NCBI GenBank assembly: GCA_003278765.1
Contig: QCDK01000005.1
Location: forward strand, 1 to 64,000
Source: Prochlorococcus sp. AG-355-G23
GTDB lineage: Bacteria; Cyanobacteriota; Cyanobacteriia; PCC-6307; Cyanobiaceae
Direction of reading: 5' to 3'
Length of the DNA stretch: 64,000 bases
Made by a program: the position numbers and the translations under genes. Positions 18,951 to 27,018 of the stretch are shown here, in pieces. The notes below the pieces were generated by a model. It was not told where the DNA came from. It searched no databases and saw nothing but the letters and a program-made list of their open reading frames with translations. Position 1 is the first letter of the stretch, and each line of letters starts with the position of its first letter.

Positions 18951-20186
18951 TTGAGTAATTCCGGCGCAGCTGAGGTTCTTATTCCCAGAAGCCTTTGTTT
19001 AATAGAAGATTTAGATAATCTCATTATCGATGTAGAGGATTTATGTTCAGTTTCCATTAGTTGGGAGGATGGATTTGTCTCTGAGTTAAAACCTCTAGAA
19101 AATAAAGTTACAAAACCAAAAAATATCTTATTCCCAAGATTTGTTGAAACTCATTCGCATTTTGATAAATCATTTATATGGGGAGACTTTCCTAATCTGG
19201 AATCAAACTATGGAGGAGCATTATCAGTAAATCTTGAAGAACATAAAACTAGAACTACAGATAAGGTTCTCGAAAGAGTTGAGAAATCAATAAAACTTGC
19301 CATACAAAATGGATACCGAGCTATTAGAAGTCATATTGATACATACAAAAGTCAATCTAATGATATTTGGATTGAACTTTTTAAATTACAAAAAAAATTT
19401 TCATCTGAGTTGACTTTACAATTTGTTGCTCTAGCTCCATTGGAATATTGGGATACTTCTAATGGAGAAGAGTTGGCAAAAATATTTTCTTCTAATGGAG
19501 GCATTTTAGGAGGTGTTATTGTACCCCCATTCAACAAAAAAAATACAAGCAAATTTCTCGCTAAGATGCTTCTTCTTGCGAGTAAATATAAATTAGAAAT
19601 TGATTTGCATATAGATGAGTCAATTATTGAGCCTGGAGCAGGAATAAAAGTTTTGTTAGAAACAATCGAAAATTCAAAAATTAATAGTATTCCGATCACT
19701 TGTAGTCATTTAAGTAGTCTTATTTTTCTAAGTCATAGAGAGATTTTAAATTTAGGAGAAAAAATGGCTGAGAAAAATATTAAGGTTATTGCTTTGCCCC
19801 TAACAAATTTTTGGCTCCTCAATCGTAGTAATAAAACTACGTCATTAAAAAGACCAGTTGCGCCAATAAAGCAACTACAAAAATCACATGTGGATGTATC
19901 TTTGGGTAGTGATAATGTTCAAGACCCTTGGTACCCATTTGGTAATTTTGATCCTTTTTATATGTTGTCTTGCTCGATACCTATGCTTCAACTAAATCCC
20001 TGGGAGAGAATGACTCTGTCTTCTATTTTTTTAGCTCCAAGCAGATTATTAAACTTAAAGTGGGATGGTTTAATTAAAAAGGGCTGCCCTGCTGATTTTG
20101 TGATTTTAGATGCACAAAGATGGGCAGATGTTTTTTCGAGTTCCTTAAAGAGAAAAGTTTTTATAAAAGGCGATTTATATTGCTAA
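18951..20186 (+). CDS. cytosine-deaminase-like metal-dependent amidohydrolase
   Basis: A 411-aa protein of the amidohydrolase superfamily, closest in layout to CodA/cytosine deaminase. Metal ligands are visible: HSH (68-70) in PRFVETHSHFDKSF, His in IRSHIDTYKS, His in LEIDLHIDES, and Asp in SLGSDNVQDPWYPFGNFDP. That last block is characteristic of cytosine and related deaminases. A TTG start is used. It precedes a FAD oxidase gene by 36 nt on the same strand, so they may act in one pathway. The substrate is not known, and a nucleobase or other cyclic amide is only an inference. Confidence 0.8.
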   Translation: MSNSGAAEVLIPRSLCLIEDLDNLIIDVEDLCSVSISWEDGFVSELKPLENKVTKPKNILFPRFVETHSHFDKSFIWGDFPNLESNYGGALSVNLEEHKTRTTDKVLERVEKSIKLAIQNGYRAIRSHIDTYKSQSNDIWIELFKLQKKFSSELTLQFVALAPLEYWDTSNGEELAKIFSSNGGILGGVIVPPFNKKNTSKFLAKMLLLASKYKLEIDLHIDESIIEPGAGIKVLLETIENSKINSIPITCSHLSSLIFLSHREILNLGEKMAEKNIKVIALPLTNFWLLNRSNKTTSLKRPVAPIKQLQKSHVDVSLGSDNVQDPWYPFGNFDPFYMLSCSIPMLQLNPWERMTLSSIFLAPSRLLNLKWDGLIKKGCPADFVILDAQRWADVFSSSLKRKVFIKGDLYC

Positions 20187-20222
20187 TCGGCTAATTTATA
20201 TAAAACAACAAGAATTGAATTA

Positions 20223-21578
20223 ATGACATCAGATACTCTTAAATTTATAGACAAATTTAGGGAAGTTAACAACTTAGAGATTATTGAAAGCAAATCTGAC
20301 ATAAAAAGGCTTTCAAAAGATTTTTATAACTACTCTCCAATCCTTACTGAAAAATTAGACGAATGTATTGCTGATTTGGTGGTAAGACCTAGTGATCACA
20401 AAGCAGTAAAGGAAGTAGCAGAAATTTGTTGGGAATTTTCTATCCCACTTACTTTAAGGGGTTCAGGTACAGGTAATTATGGACAAGCTGTCCCATTGTT
20501 TAAAGGAGTTGTAATGCAGATGAGTCACTTTAATAAGTTAGAAGAATTTGATCCAGATACAGGTTTTGTAAAAGTGCAGACTGGCTGTGTTATGGGAGAT
20601 TTGAACAAACAATTAGAGAAATATGGGAGGGAATTGAGGTTGCTTCCTAGTACTTGGAAAACTGCAACAATTGGAGGTTTTATTGCAGGTGGATCAGGAG
20701 GTATTGGTTCAATTAGGTGGGGATTTTTAAGAGATCCAGGAAATCTTATTGGCTTAGAGGCAGTAACGATGAATGAAAAACCTGAATTATTAAAATTTGA
20801 TGCTGCAGAATCCGAACCTCTAAATCATGCTTATGGGACTAATGGAATAATTACTTCTTTATTACTTGCTACTGATATCAAACGTAAGTGGTACTCATTA
20901 GTTATCGACTGTATTGAATTTGAAAAAACAATAGAAATATTAAAAACTCTTACTAGCGCAGCAATTGATCTGAAATTAGGAGCAATTCTTGAAGAAGAAA
21001 TTGTAGATCAAATGCCAAAATGGTTCAAAGGTAAATCTAGAAGTCACAAGATATTAATACAATCTACTCTTGGAGGAATAAAAACCATCGATCTAATTTG
21101 TAAAAAATTTAAGGTTGAATCTACCCTACTTGGGGAAGAAGAAAAGCTCGTGAATGGAATTTCTGAAGTCGTATGGAATCATACAACTCTTCATATGAGG
21201 TCTAGGGACAAAAATTGGACGTATTTACAGATGCTTTTGCCACTTGATAATGAACTAGAATTAATTAATTTTTTGAGAAAAAAATGGGGTAAAAAAGTTC
21301 TTTGGCATTTAGAGGCAGTTTCTCAACAAGGATCACCAAGATTAGCGGCTTTACCTGTATTAAAGTGGAATGGGGCAGAAGAATTAAAAGAAATAATGGA
21401 AGATTGCAAGAAACTTGGTGCATTTATTTTTAATCCTCATGTTTTAACAGTTGAAGGAGGAGGTCTAGGAGTGGTGGATGCAGATCAAGTAAAAGCGAAA
21501 TTAAGATTTGATCCTAAAGGGCTATTAAATCCAGGAAAATTGGAAGGTTGGGAAGTAAAAGAACAGTTTAAAATTTAA
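20223..21578 (+). CDS. FAD-binding oxidoreductase (GlcD / VAO family)
   Basis: The 451-aa protein has the N-terminal FAD-binding PCMH fold: RPSDHKAVKEVAEI near 58, the pyrophosphate loop LRGSGTGNYGQAVP (about 79-92), and ATIGGFIAGGSGGIGSIRWG (about 148-167). The C-terminal domain ends in FDPKGLLNPGKLEGW, the usual VAO-family finish (glycolate oxidase GlcD, D-lactate dehydrogenase). The electron acceptor and substrate are not evident, and no GlcE/GlcF partner lies nearby. It is paired with the amidohydrolase upstream. The last 4 nt overlap convergent folC. Confidence 0.85.
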   Translation: MTSDTLKFIDKFREVNNLEIIESKSDIKRLSKDFYNYSPILTEKLDECIADLVVRPSDHKAVKEVAEICWEFSIPLTLRGSGTGNYGQAVPLFKGVVMQMSHFNKLEEFDPDTGFVKVQTGCVMGDLNKQLEKYGRELRLLPSTWKTATIGGFIAGGSGGIGSIRWGFLRDPGNLIGLEAVTMNEKPELLKFDAAESEPLNHAYGTNGIITSLLLATDIKRKWYSLVIDCIEFEKTIEILKTLTSAAIDLKLGAILEEEIVDQMPKWFKGKSRSHKILIQSTLGGIKTIDLICKKFKVESTLLGEEEKLVNGISEVVWNHTTLHMRSRDKNWTYLQMLLPLDNELELINFLRKKWGKKVLWHLEAVSQQGSPRLAALPVLKWNGAEELKEIMEDCKKLGAFIFNPHVLTVEGGGLGVVDADQVKAKLRFDPKGLLNPGKLEGWEVKEQFKI

Positions 21579-22804
21579 CATTTCTGTTTATTTGCAAATT
21601 TAATAAATTCAGCAATTAAAAAAATAGAACCAGTTAAAACAGGATGATTAGTCGGCCATTTTTTTAAAGAAAATAAATACTCAATGGCAAGTTCAAAAGT
21701 TTTAAATTCAATTGTTTTTTGGAAGTCAATTTCTTTAATCTGAGAGAGTTCATTTAATTGCCAACTAGGTTGGTTTGGAACTGGCACAAGTAATAAGTGA
21801 TCATTTTTCTTTAGAAGTGTTTTTAATATTGAGTAAATATCTTTCTGTCTTTGGACACCTAAAATCCAATAAATTCCTTTATCTTCATTCTCCCAATTGT
21901 TTCGCTCATTAGAGAGTGCTTTTGCAGCAGGATAATTGTGCGCACAGTCTAAAAGAATTTCTTTGTTTAAATAATTTATTATTTCTAGCCTTCCGTTCCA
22001 AGTTGTCTTTTTAAGACCTTCAGATATGTGTTTTTCATTTATATTAAATCCCAAATTATTCAGCGCTTCAATTGCTCCAACAGCTACTGATGCATTTTGC
22101 TTTTGAAAAATTCCTTTTAATCCAAGCTCATAGCTGTCTGAAATTGAATCTTTCCAAATAATTTCTGCTCCAACCTCTTTAACTTTTTTGGTTATTAAAT
22201 TTTCAACTTGACTATTTTGATTGCATGAGATGACAATTGAGTTTTTTTCTATAACTGCTAATTTTTCTTCGGCAATTTTTTCAATAGTATCTCCAAGAAA
22301 TTCTTTATGGTCTAAGCCAATATTCCCAATGGCAATGATAGGTCTAGATTTATGGGCTGTTGTCGCGTCTAATCGTCCCCCTAAGCCAGCTTCAAGAATA
22401 AGTAATTCAACTTTTTGATGGTCAAAAAAATTTAGTGCGCAGCAAATGATTTTTTCAAAAGGAGTTAATTCAAATGTTGAAAAATTTTTTTCTATTAATC
22501 TATAGATTTTTTCAAAATCAGTTTTGTTGATATTTTTTTTATTAACTCTAATCCTCTCGCAAACATCCAAAAGATGAGGAGATGTCGTTACACCGAAATT
22601 CCTTTCAGCTTCAAAAAGTATACTTTCTAAATATGCCGCGATTGATCCTTTCCCATTGGTTCCAATAATCTGTATGGCAGGGATATTCTTGCAAGGATTA
22701 CCAAGTTCTTGAAGTGCTTTTTTAATTCTTGATAAACCTAACTTGATATTATCCCTTTCATATTTAGGAGATAATTCAAAAGTTTTTGAATTTGCATTTT
22801 TCAA
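21575..22804 (-). CDS. folC: bifunctional folylpolyglutamate / dihydrofolate synthase
   Basis: A 409-aa Mur-ligase-family enzyme that adds glutamate to dihydropteroate and to folates. The P-loop IGTNGKGSIAAYLESIL (about 47-63), EAGLGGRLDATTAH (about 137-150), IGLDHKEFLGDTIEKIAEEK (about 161-180) and the C-terminal ILLDCAHNYPAA (about 286-297) are all diagnostic. It lies 11 nt after argD on the same strand and is probably co-transcribed with it. Confidence 0.94.
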   Translation of the reverse strand: MKNANSKTFELSPKYERDNIKLGLSRIKKALQELGNPCKNIPAIQIIGTNGKGSIAAYLESILFEAERNFGVTTSPHLLDVCERIRVNKKNINKTDFEKIYRLIEKNFSTFELTPFEKIICCALNFFDHQKVELLILEAGLGGRLDATTAHKSRPIIAIGNIGLDHKEFLGDTIEKIAEEKLAVIEKNSIVISCNQNSQVENLITKKVKEVGAEIIWKDSISDSYELGLKGIFQKQNASVAVGAIEALNNLGFNINEKHISEGLKKTTWNGRLEIINYLNKEILLDCAHNYPAAKALSNERNNWENEDKGIYWILGVQRQKDIYSILKTLLKKNDHLLLVPVPNQPSWQLNELSQIKEIDFQKTIEFKTFELAIEYLFSLKKWPTNHPVLTGSIFLIAEFIKFANKQKC

Positions 22805-22815
22805 AATTTAAATTG

Positions 22816-23991
22816 CTATAACTCTTCAAAAATTGAATTTAGCTTATTTAAAAGAATATTAATTTCTCTTCGAGAAATAACTAATGGTGGAACAATTCTC
22901 ACAACATTTCCTCCTGCAGGAACTACCAGTAATCCTTTATCAAAAGCTTTTAATGTAATTTTTTTTGCATCAGCATAATCATCATTTATCACAAGACCTT
23001 GTATTAAACCTAAACCTCTTTTCCCAATAATAATATTTGAAAATTTTTTTGACAATTCTTCAAACCCAGCACTTAATTGTTCCCCTCTTTGATAGACATT
23101 ATTGATAATATTTCTTCTATTTATTTCTTCTAATACAGTTAGGGCAGCTTTACAAGCAAATGGGTTCCCTCCAAAAGTGCTTGCATGATCCCCTGGAGAA
23201 AAAATGTTGGCTTTTTCTTTGACTAATAGCGCTCCAATTGCATGACCTCCACCTAATCCTTTAGCAAGGGTGAATCCATCAGGTTCAATTCCTAAATTCT
23301 CATAACCCCACATTTTCCCAGTTCGACCTACTCCACTTTGGACCTCATCAAGAATAAGAAGAGAATTATATTTATCACATATTTCTCTCAGGCTTTTAAA
23401 AAATATTTTACTTCCAGGAATTACGCCGCCTTCGCCTTGTATTGGCTCAACTAAAACGCCGGAAATTTTTTGATCATTATTTTCACACTCTTCAAATATT
23501 TTTTTTACCGAATCAAAATTGTTAAATTTAAAAAATTTGAACCCTTGAATCATTGGTTCGAAACCTTTTTGATATTTTGGTTGTCCAGTGGCACTCAAGG
23601 CTGCAAGCGTCCTTCCATGGAAGCTGGATTCTGCCGCGAGAATAATTGATTCTTTACCTCTATTTGTTTTATTTCCATATTTTTTAATTAATTTAATTGC
23701 TGATTCATTTGCTTCCGCACCACTATTACAGAAGAAGACGCTTTTAGCACAACTCATATTCGTTAAAGTTCTGCTTAATTGTTCTTGTTCTTCAATGTTA
23801 TAGAGATTAGAAATGTGTTGAATCTTTTTTAGTTGAGTTGATAACCTTCTTCTCAAAACTCTATCGCTATGTCCAAGACTACAAGTTGCTATACCAGCGA
23901 CTGCATCAAGATATCTTTTACCTGTTTTGTCCCATAGCCAACAACCTTTTCCTTTTTTGAATGATATATCGAATCGACTATAAGTATTCAT
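22816..23991 (-). CDS. argD: acetylornithine aminotransferase
   Basis: The 391-aa PLP enzyme of arginine (and probably lysine) synthesis starts at the ATG giving MNTYSRFDISFKKGKG. The frame stays open 27 codons further upstream, but that stretch is the tRNA-Leu gene read as protein and must be ignored. Key blocks: FCNSGAEANESAIKL, SSFHGRTLAALSATG, LLILDEVQSGVGRTG (PLP-ring Asp), TLAKGLGGGHAIGALL (Schiff-base Lys) and STFGGNPFACKAA. Only 5 nt separate the tRNA 3' end from the start codon, so argD is likely translated from a tRNA-processed transcript. argF is also in this window. Confidence 0.96.
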   Translation of the reverse strand: MNTYSRFDISFKKGKGCWLWDKTGKRYLDAVAGIATCSLGHSDRVLRRRLSTQLKKIQHISNLYNIEEQEQLSRTLTNMSCAKSVFFCNSGAEANESAIKLIKKYGNKTNRGKESIILAAESSFHGRTLAALSATGQPKYQKGFEPMIQGFKFFKFNNFDSVKKIFEECENNDQKISGVLVEPIQGEGGVIPGSKIFFKSLREICDKYNSLLILDEVQSGVGRTGKMWGYENLGIEPDGFTLAKGLGGGHAIGALLVKEKANIFSPGDHASTFGGNPFACKAALTVLEEINRRNIINNVYQRGEQLSAGFEELSKKFSNIIIGKRGLGLIQGLVINDDYADAKKITLKAFDKGLLVVPAGGNVVRIVPPLVISRREINILLNKLNSIFEEL

Positions 23992-23996
23992 TAAAG

Positions 23997-24078
23997 TGGG
24001 AGCGGTCGGACTTGAACCGACATACCCGAAGGTGCCGCATTTTGAGTGCGGTGCGTCTACCAATTCCACCACGCTCCC
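23997..24078 (-). tRNA. tRNA-Leu (anticodon CAA)
   Basis: On the minus strand the acceptor GGGAGCG pairs with CGCTCCC. The anticodon stem CCGCA/TGCGG closes loop CTCAAAA (anticodon CAA, reading TTG). A long variable arm CACCTTCGGGTATG is typical of a class II tRNA, and the T arm contains GGTTCAAGTCC. CCA is not encoded. It lies directly upstream of argD. Confidence 0.97.
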
Positions 24079-24298
24079 AAGGCTTTTGAAAAAATGAACT
24101 TTTTTATTATAACAAAAATCAACTTATTGACTATTGTTTTGGTCAAGGAACAGTTTCCAGATGACGCTTGTTAATAGTTAATCTTTTCGATAAAAACATA
24201 GAATTATTTATTGCATTTGCTGACAAAAAATGAGGTAAAAAGGAAAATTTAAACATATATGATACATTTTTGTGATTAAGTGCACCAAAAAGTCTTCT

Positions 24299-24330
24299 TT
24301 GACAGGAGATAGCTTCATAATTGGTAATAT
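24299..24330 (+). promoter_or_regulatory. candidate extended -10 promoter for the tiny-ORF pair
   Basis: TTGACA at 24299-24304 is followed 20 nt later by TAATAT (24325-24330), which is preceded by TG at the extended -10 position (TGGTAATAT). The spacer is longer than ideal, but extended -10 elements tolerate this. It lies about 25 nt upstream of the 35-aa ORF. Confidence 0.4.
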
Positions 24331-24354
24331 TGTGTTATATTTAGAAAAAAACAA

Positions 24355-24462
24355 ATGTCTAAAACCCAAGCTAAAAAATTATCCTTTAAATTTGTCCCTT
24401 ACCTTTTTATTGCGGTAACTATACTCACAACATTTGGATCTAATAGCGGAACTTGGGCATGA
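24355..24462 (+). CDS. 35-aa membrane peptide, unknown function
   Basis: A tiny ORF, MSKTQAKKLSFKFVPYL then a hydrophobic stretch, ending NSGTWA. It has a basic N-terminus and one short transmembrane-like segment (about 14-29). It is supported by a candidate promoter just upstream and by its ATGA overlap with a second tiny membrane ORF. This architecture is common among small photosystem, cytochrome b6f or NDH subunits in cyanobacteria, but I cannot match it to a named one. Confidence 0.5.
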   Translation: MSKTQAKKLSFKFVPYLFIAVTILTTFGSNSGTWA

Positions 24463-24569
24463 ATGAATTCAAATTTAATGGTTTAAATAAAATTTGGTCT
24501 AATCGCTTTCTAGTTTTGTTTATATTATTTTTGGGTTGTATTTCACTAATCAATATTGCTTACGTTTAA
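24459..24569 (+). CDS. 36-aa single-span membrane peptide, unknown function
   Basis: It starts in an ATGA overlap with the stop of the preceding ORF, so translation is coupled. The peptide has a polar N-terminus (MNEFKFNGLNKIWSNR) and one clear membrane helix (about 17-34, FLVLFILFLGCISLINIA), ending YV. It looks like a small subunit of a thylakoid complex, but no name can be assigned from sequence alone. Confidence 0.5.
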   Translation: MNEFKFNGLNKIWSNRFLVLFILFLGCISLINIAYV

Positions 24570-24605
24570 ATCAACTTTCTTAGTTTGAAAATTTGTTGGA
24601 AAAGA

Positions 24606-25976
24606 TTAAGCTGCTTCTAGTTTTGAAAGTTTCTCGGATTTAGTTTTAATTTTATATTCATTCTTCTCAAAAGTACTTTTACTAAACTCTCTGGTTATTT
24701 TGATACCTAATTTTTTTAGTTTTAATTCAAAATTTTCATAACCTCTATCTAAATGTTCTAATCCATAGATCTTACTACTACCTTTTGCGATGATTCCTGC
24801 AATTATCAATGCAGCTGATGACCTTAAATCTGAGCCAACTAGATTCATTCCTTTAATTGTTTTAACGCCTTTAATGTGAGCTACGTTTTTGTTTAGTTTT
24901 ATATGAGCACCCATTTCATTAAGTAAATAAATATGATTCATTCTGTTTTCGAAAATTGTTTCAGTTATCTTTGATTCCCCATTTGCGATTGTCATTAAAG
25001 TTGTAAATGGTGCCTGCAAATCAGTAGGAAAGCCGGGAAAAGGAGCTGTTTCAATATCTACTCCTTTAATCTCTTTACTCTTGATAGAAATCGAATTACC
25101 TTTAATAGTAACTTTACTCCCACTCTCTTGAAGCTTATTAGTGACAGCTTCAAGATGATGAGGGATTACTGGAGAAATTGTTATTGAAGAGGAAGTTGCA
25201 GCAGCAGCTATTAGAAAAGTTCCAGCTTCTATTCGGTCTGGAATTACTTTATGGGTACATCCGCCAAGCTTATTGACACCATCAATAATAATTGTTTCTT
25301 TACCGGAGTCATAAATTTTTGCCCCCATTTTATTAAGCATTTGGCATAAATCTTGAACTTCAGGCTCTCTAGCAGCATTTTCAATAGTAGTTCTTCCTTT
25401 AGCTAAAGATGCTGCCATTATTAAAGTTTCAGTCGCACCTACACTTGGACAATTTAATTTAATATGAGTGCCATGAAGTCTATTTTTGTCCCCCCTTGTT
25501 TTTGCCTTAACAATTCCCTCTTCAATAATAATGTCTGCTCCTAGTGCGATTAATCCGTTAATGTGCTCGTCTATTGGCCTTGAACCAATATTGCATCCAC
25601 CCGGTAACGGTACTTGAGCTTCTCCAAATTTAGTTAATAGTGCACCTATGCAAAAGAAACTAGCTCTTAATCCTTTAACAAGTTCATATGGAAGTTCTTT
25701 AATCGAAATAGTTGTTGGATCTATTTCTAGTTGGTTGTTTTTACGAACTAAATTCACTCCTAAATTCTTTAAGATATTCCCCATCTTTTCAATATCAGTG
25801 AGAAAAGGTACATTTTCAAGAATTATTTTTTCATTAGTTAGCAATGATGAGGCTAATAAAACTAAGGCGGAATTCTTCGCACCACTTATTTCAACTATTC
25901 CATTTAACTTGCCTTGGCCAAGAATCTTTAAATTTTGCGATTTAAGATATGACTTCGTTTTGCTCCCGCAAATCAT
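24606..25976 (-). CDS. murA: UDP-N-acetylglucosamine 1-carboxyvinyltransferase
   Basis: A 456-aa EPSP-synthase-like enzyme catalysing the first committed step of peptidoglycan synthesis (enolpyruvate transfer to UDP-GlcNAc). Recognisable blocks: EISGAKNSALVLLASSLL with the Lys-Asn pair (about 28-45), PLPGGCNIGSRPIDEHI (about 122-138, catalytic-loop Cys), APFPGFPTDLQAPF (about 312-325), and DLRSSAALIIAG (about 383-394). It ends with a lysine-rich tail of about 25 residues beyond the usual domain end. It lies convergent with the tiny-ORF pair upstream on the map. Confidence 0.96.
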   Translation of the reverse strand: MICGSKTKSYLKSQNLKILGQGKLNGIVEISGAKNSALVLLASSLLTNEKIILENVPFLTDIEKMGNILKNLGVNLVRKNNQLEIDPTTISIKELPYELVKGLRASFFCIGALLTKFGEAQVPLPGGCNIGSRPIDEHINGLIALGADIIIEEGIVKAKTRGDKNRLHGTHIKLNCPSVGATETLIMAASLAKGRTTIENAAREPEVQDLCQMLNKMGAKIYDSGKETIIIDGVNKLGGCTHKVIPDRIEAGTFLIAAAATSSSITISPVIPHHLEAVTNKLQESGSKVTIKGNSISIKSKEIKGVDIETAPFPGFPTDLQAPFTTLMTIANGESKITETIFENRMNHIYLLNEMGAHIKLNKNVAHIKGVKTIKGMNLVGSDLRSSAALIIAGIIAKGSSKIYGLEHLDRGYENFELKLKKLGIKITREFSKSTFEKNEYKIKTKSEKLSKLEAA

Positions 25977-26164
25977 TAAGACTTAATTTATTAGATTCAT
26001 CATGACAAACTAATAATATTAAGTCCACCCTATGTAACGTCATGAATATTAATTAAAAGTGAAAATGTATTTTTTATTTCTTGGGAAATAAAAATTTAAT
26101 AAATAATTGATCTAAATATTTATGTAATTAAAATATAGTTGATAACAAATTTTTTAAAATACTC

Positions 26165-27007
26165 ATAGAAAATACTTTTTTAAAAATAACTAGTAAAAAC
26201 AATAATCTAGTTAAAAGATTTAGATCATTTAAGAGAGGATCATCTCCAAAAGATCAAGACTTTTTTTGCATAGAGGGTACACATCTCATTGAAGAATTGC
26301 TGAAGTCTGGAAAAAATCCCTCTAAGATTTTAGTTACCGAAAAATGGCTAAGAAAGAATCAAAATCTAAGCAAAAAATTTGATGAGTCATTAATAAATAT
26401 TGTCTCAGAGGAAGTCTTGGCATCTGCGATTTCAACAATTAATCCAGATGGAATAGCAGCTTTAGTAGAGATTTCAGCAATACCTAATTATCAATTTAAT
26501 AGAAAAGATGATTTTGTTCTTGTTCTTGACAGAATTCAAGATCCTGGGAATATGGGTAATCTATTTAGAACCGCTTTAGCTGCGGGTGTTAATGCAATTT
26601 TTTTAGCTGGAGGTGCGCACCCATTAGGCCAAAAGGTATTAAGAGCATCCTCAGGTGCAGTTTTTCATCTGCCATTTTTAAGATTTGATGGCATTGAAGA
26701 AGAAATATTAAATTCTTTACTTAAGACTTTGTCTGAATTGTCAAATGTAGGATTTAAGATTTTCTCTACTAGTAGCCATAATGAGAGTTCAAAAAAACCT
26801 TCAAAACCTTACTGGGAAGTTGATTGGTCTAGACGTACAGCATTAATTTTGGGTAATGAAGGTCAAGGTATTCATAAAAAAATTCAAGAAGCTTTTAATG
26901 AAACAATTACAATTCCGCATAGTGAGATTGTAGAATCATTGAATGTGGCTTGTGTTGCAGTTCCGTTATTACTAGAACGAAAAAGAGTCGCATACATCTC
27001 TAAATAA
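26165..27007 (+). CDS. SpoU/TrmH-family RNA methyltransferase, start codon unusual
   Basis: The SPOUT methyltransferase domain is clear: LDRIQDPGNMGNLFRTALAAG, ALILGNEGQGIHKK and IPHSEIVESLNVACVAVPLLLE form the SAM-binding knot. It is a 2'-O-ribose methyltransferase of rRNA or tRNA type. The first TTG in frame (26297) would delete the N-terminal substrate-binding domain, yet the same frame is open upstream to 26132 and encodes its expected sequence (ITSKNNNLVKRFRSFKR and FFCIEGTHLIEE). No ATG, GTG or TTG exists between 26132 and 26296. I place the start at ATA 26165; ATA 26159, or a frameshift from TTG 26139, are alternatives. Confidence 0.75.
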   Translation: MENTFLKITSKNNNLVKRFRSFKRGSSPKDQDFFCIEGTHLIEELLKSGKNPSKILVTEKWLRKNQNLSKKFDESLINIVSEEVLASAISTINPDGIAALVEISAIPNYQFNRKDDFVLVLDRIQDPGNMGNLFRTALAAGVNAIFLAGGAHPLGQKVLRASSGAVFHLPFLRFDGIEEEILNSLLKTLSELSNVGFKIFSTSSHNESSKKPSKPYWEVDWSRRTALILGNEGQGIHKKIQEAFNETITIPHSEIVESLNVACVAVPLLLERKRVAYISK

Positions 27008-27018
27008 ATAAATAAAAA

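Noticed and set aside
23992-24072. 27-codon N-terminal extension of argD
   Set aside because: It is the tRNA-Leu gene read as protein (the MVELVDAPHSKCGTFGYVG-type artefact); the true start is ATG 23991.
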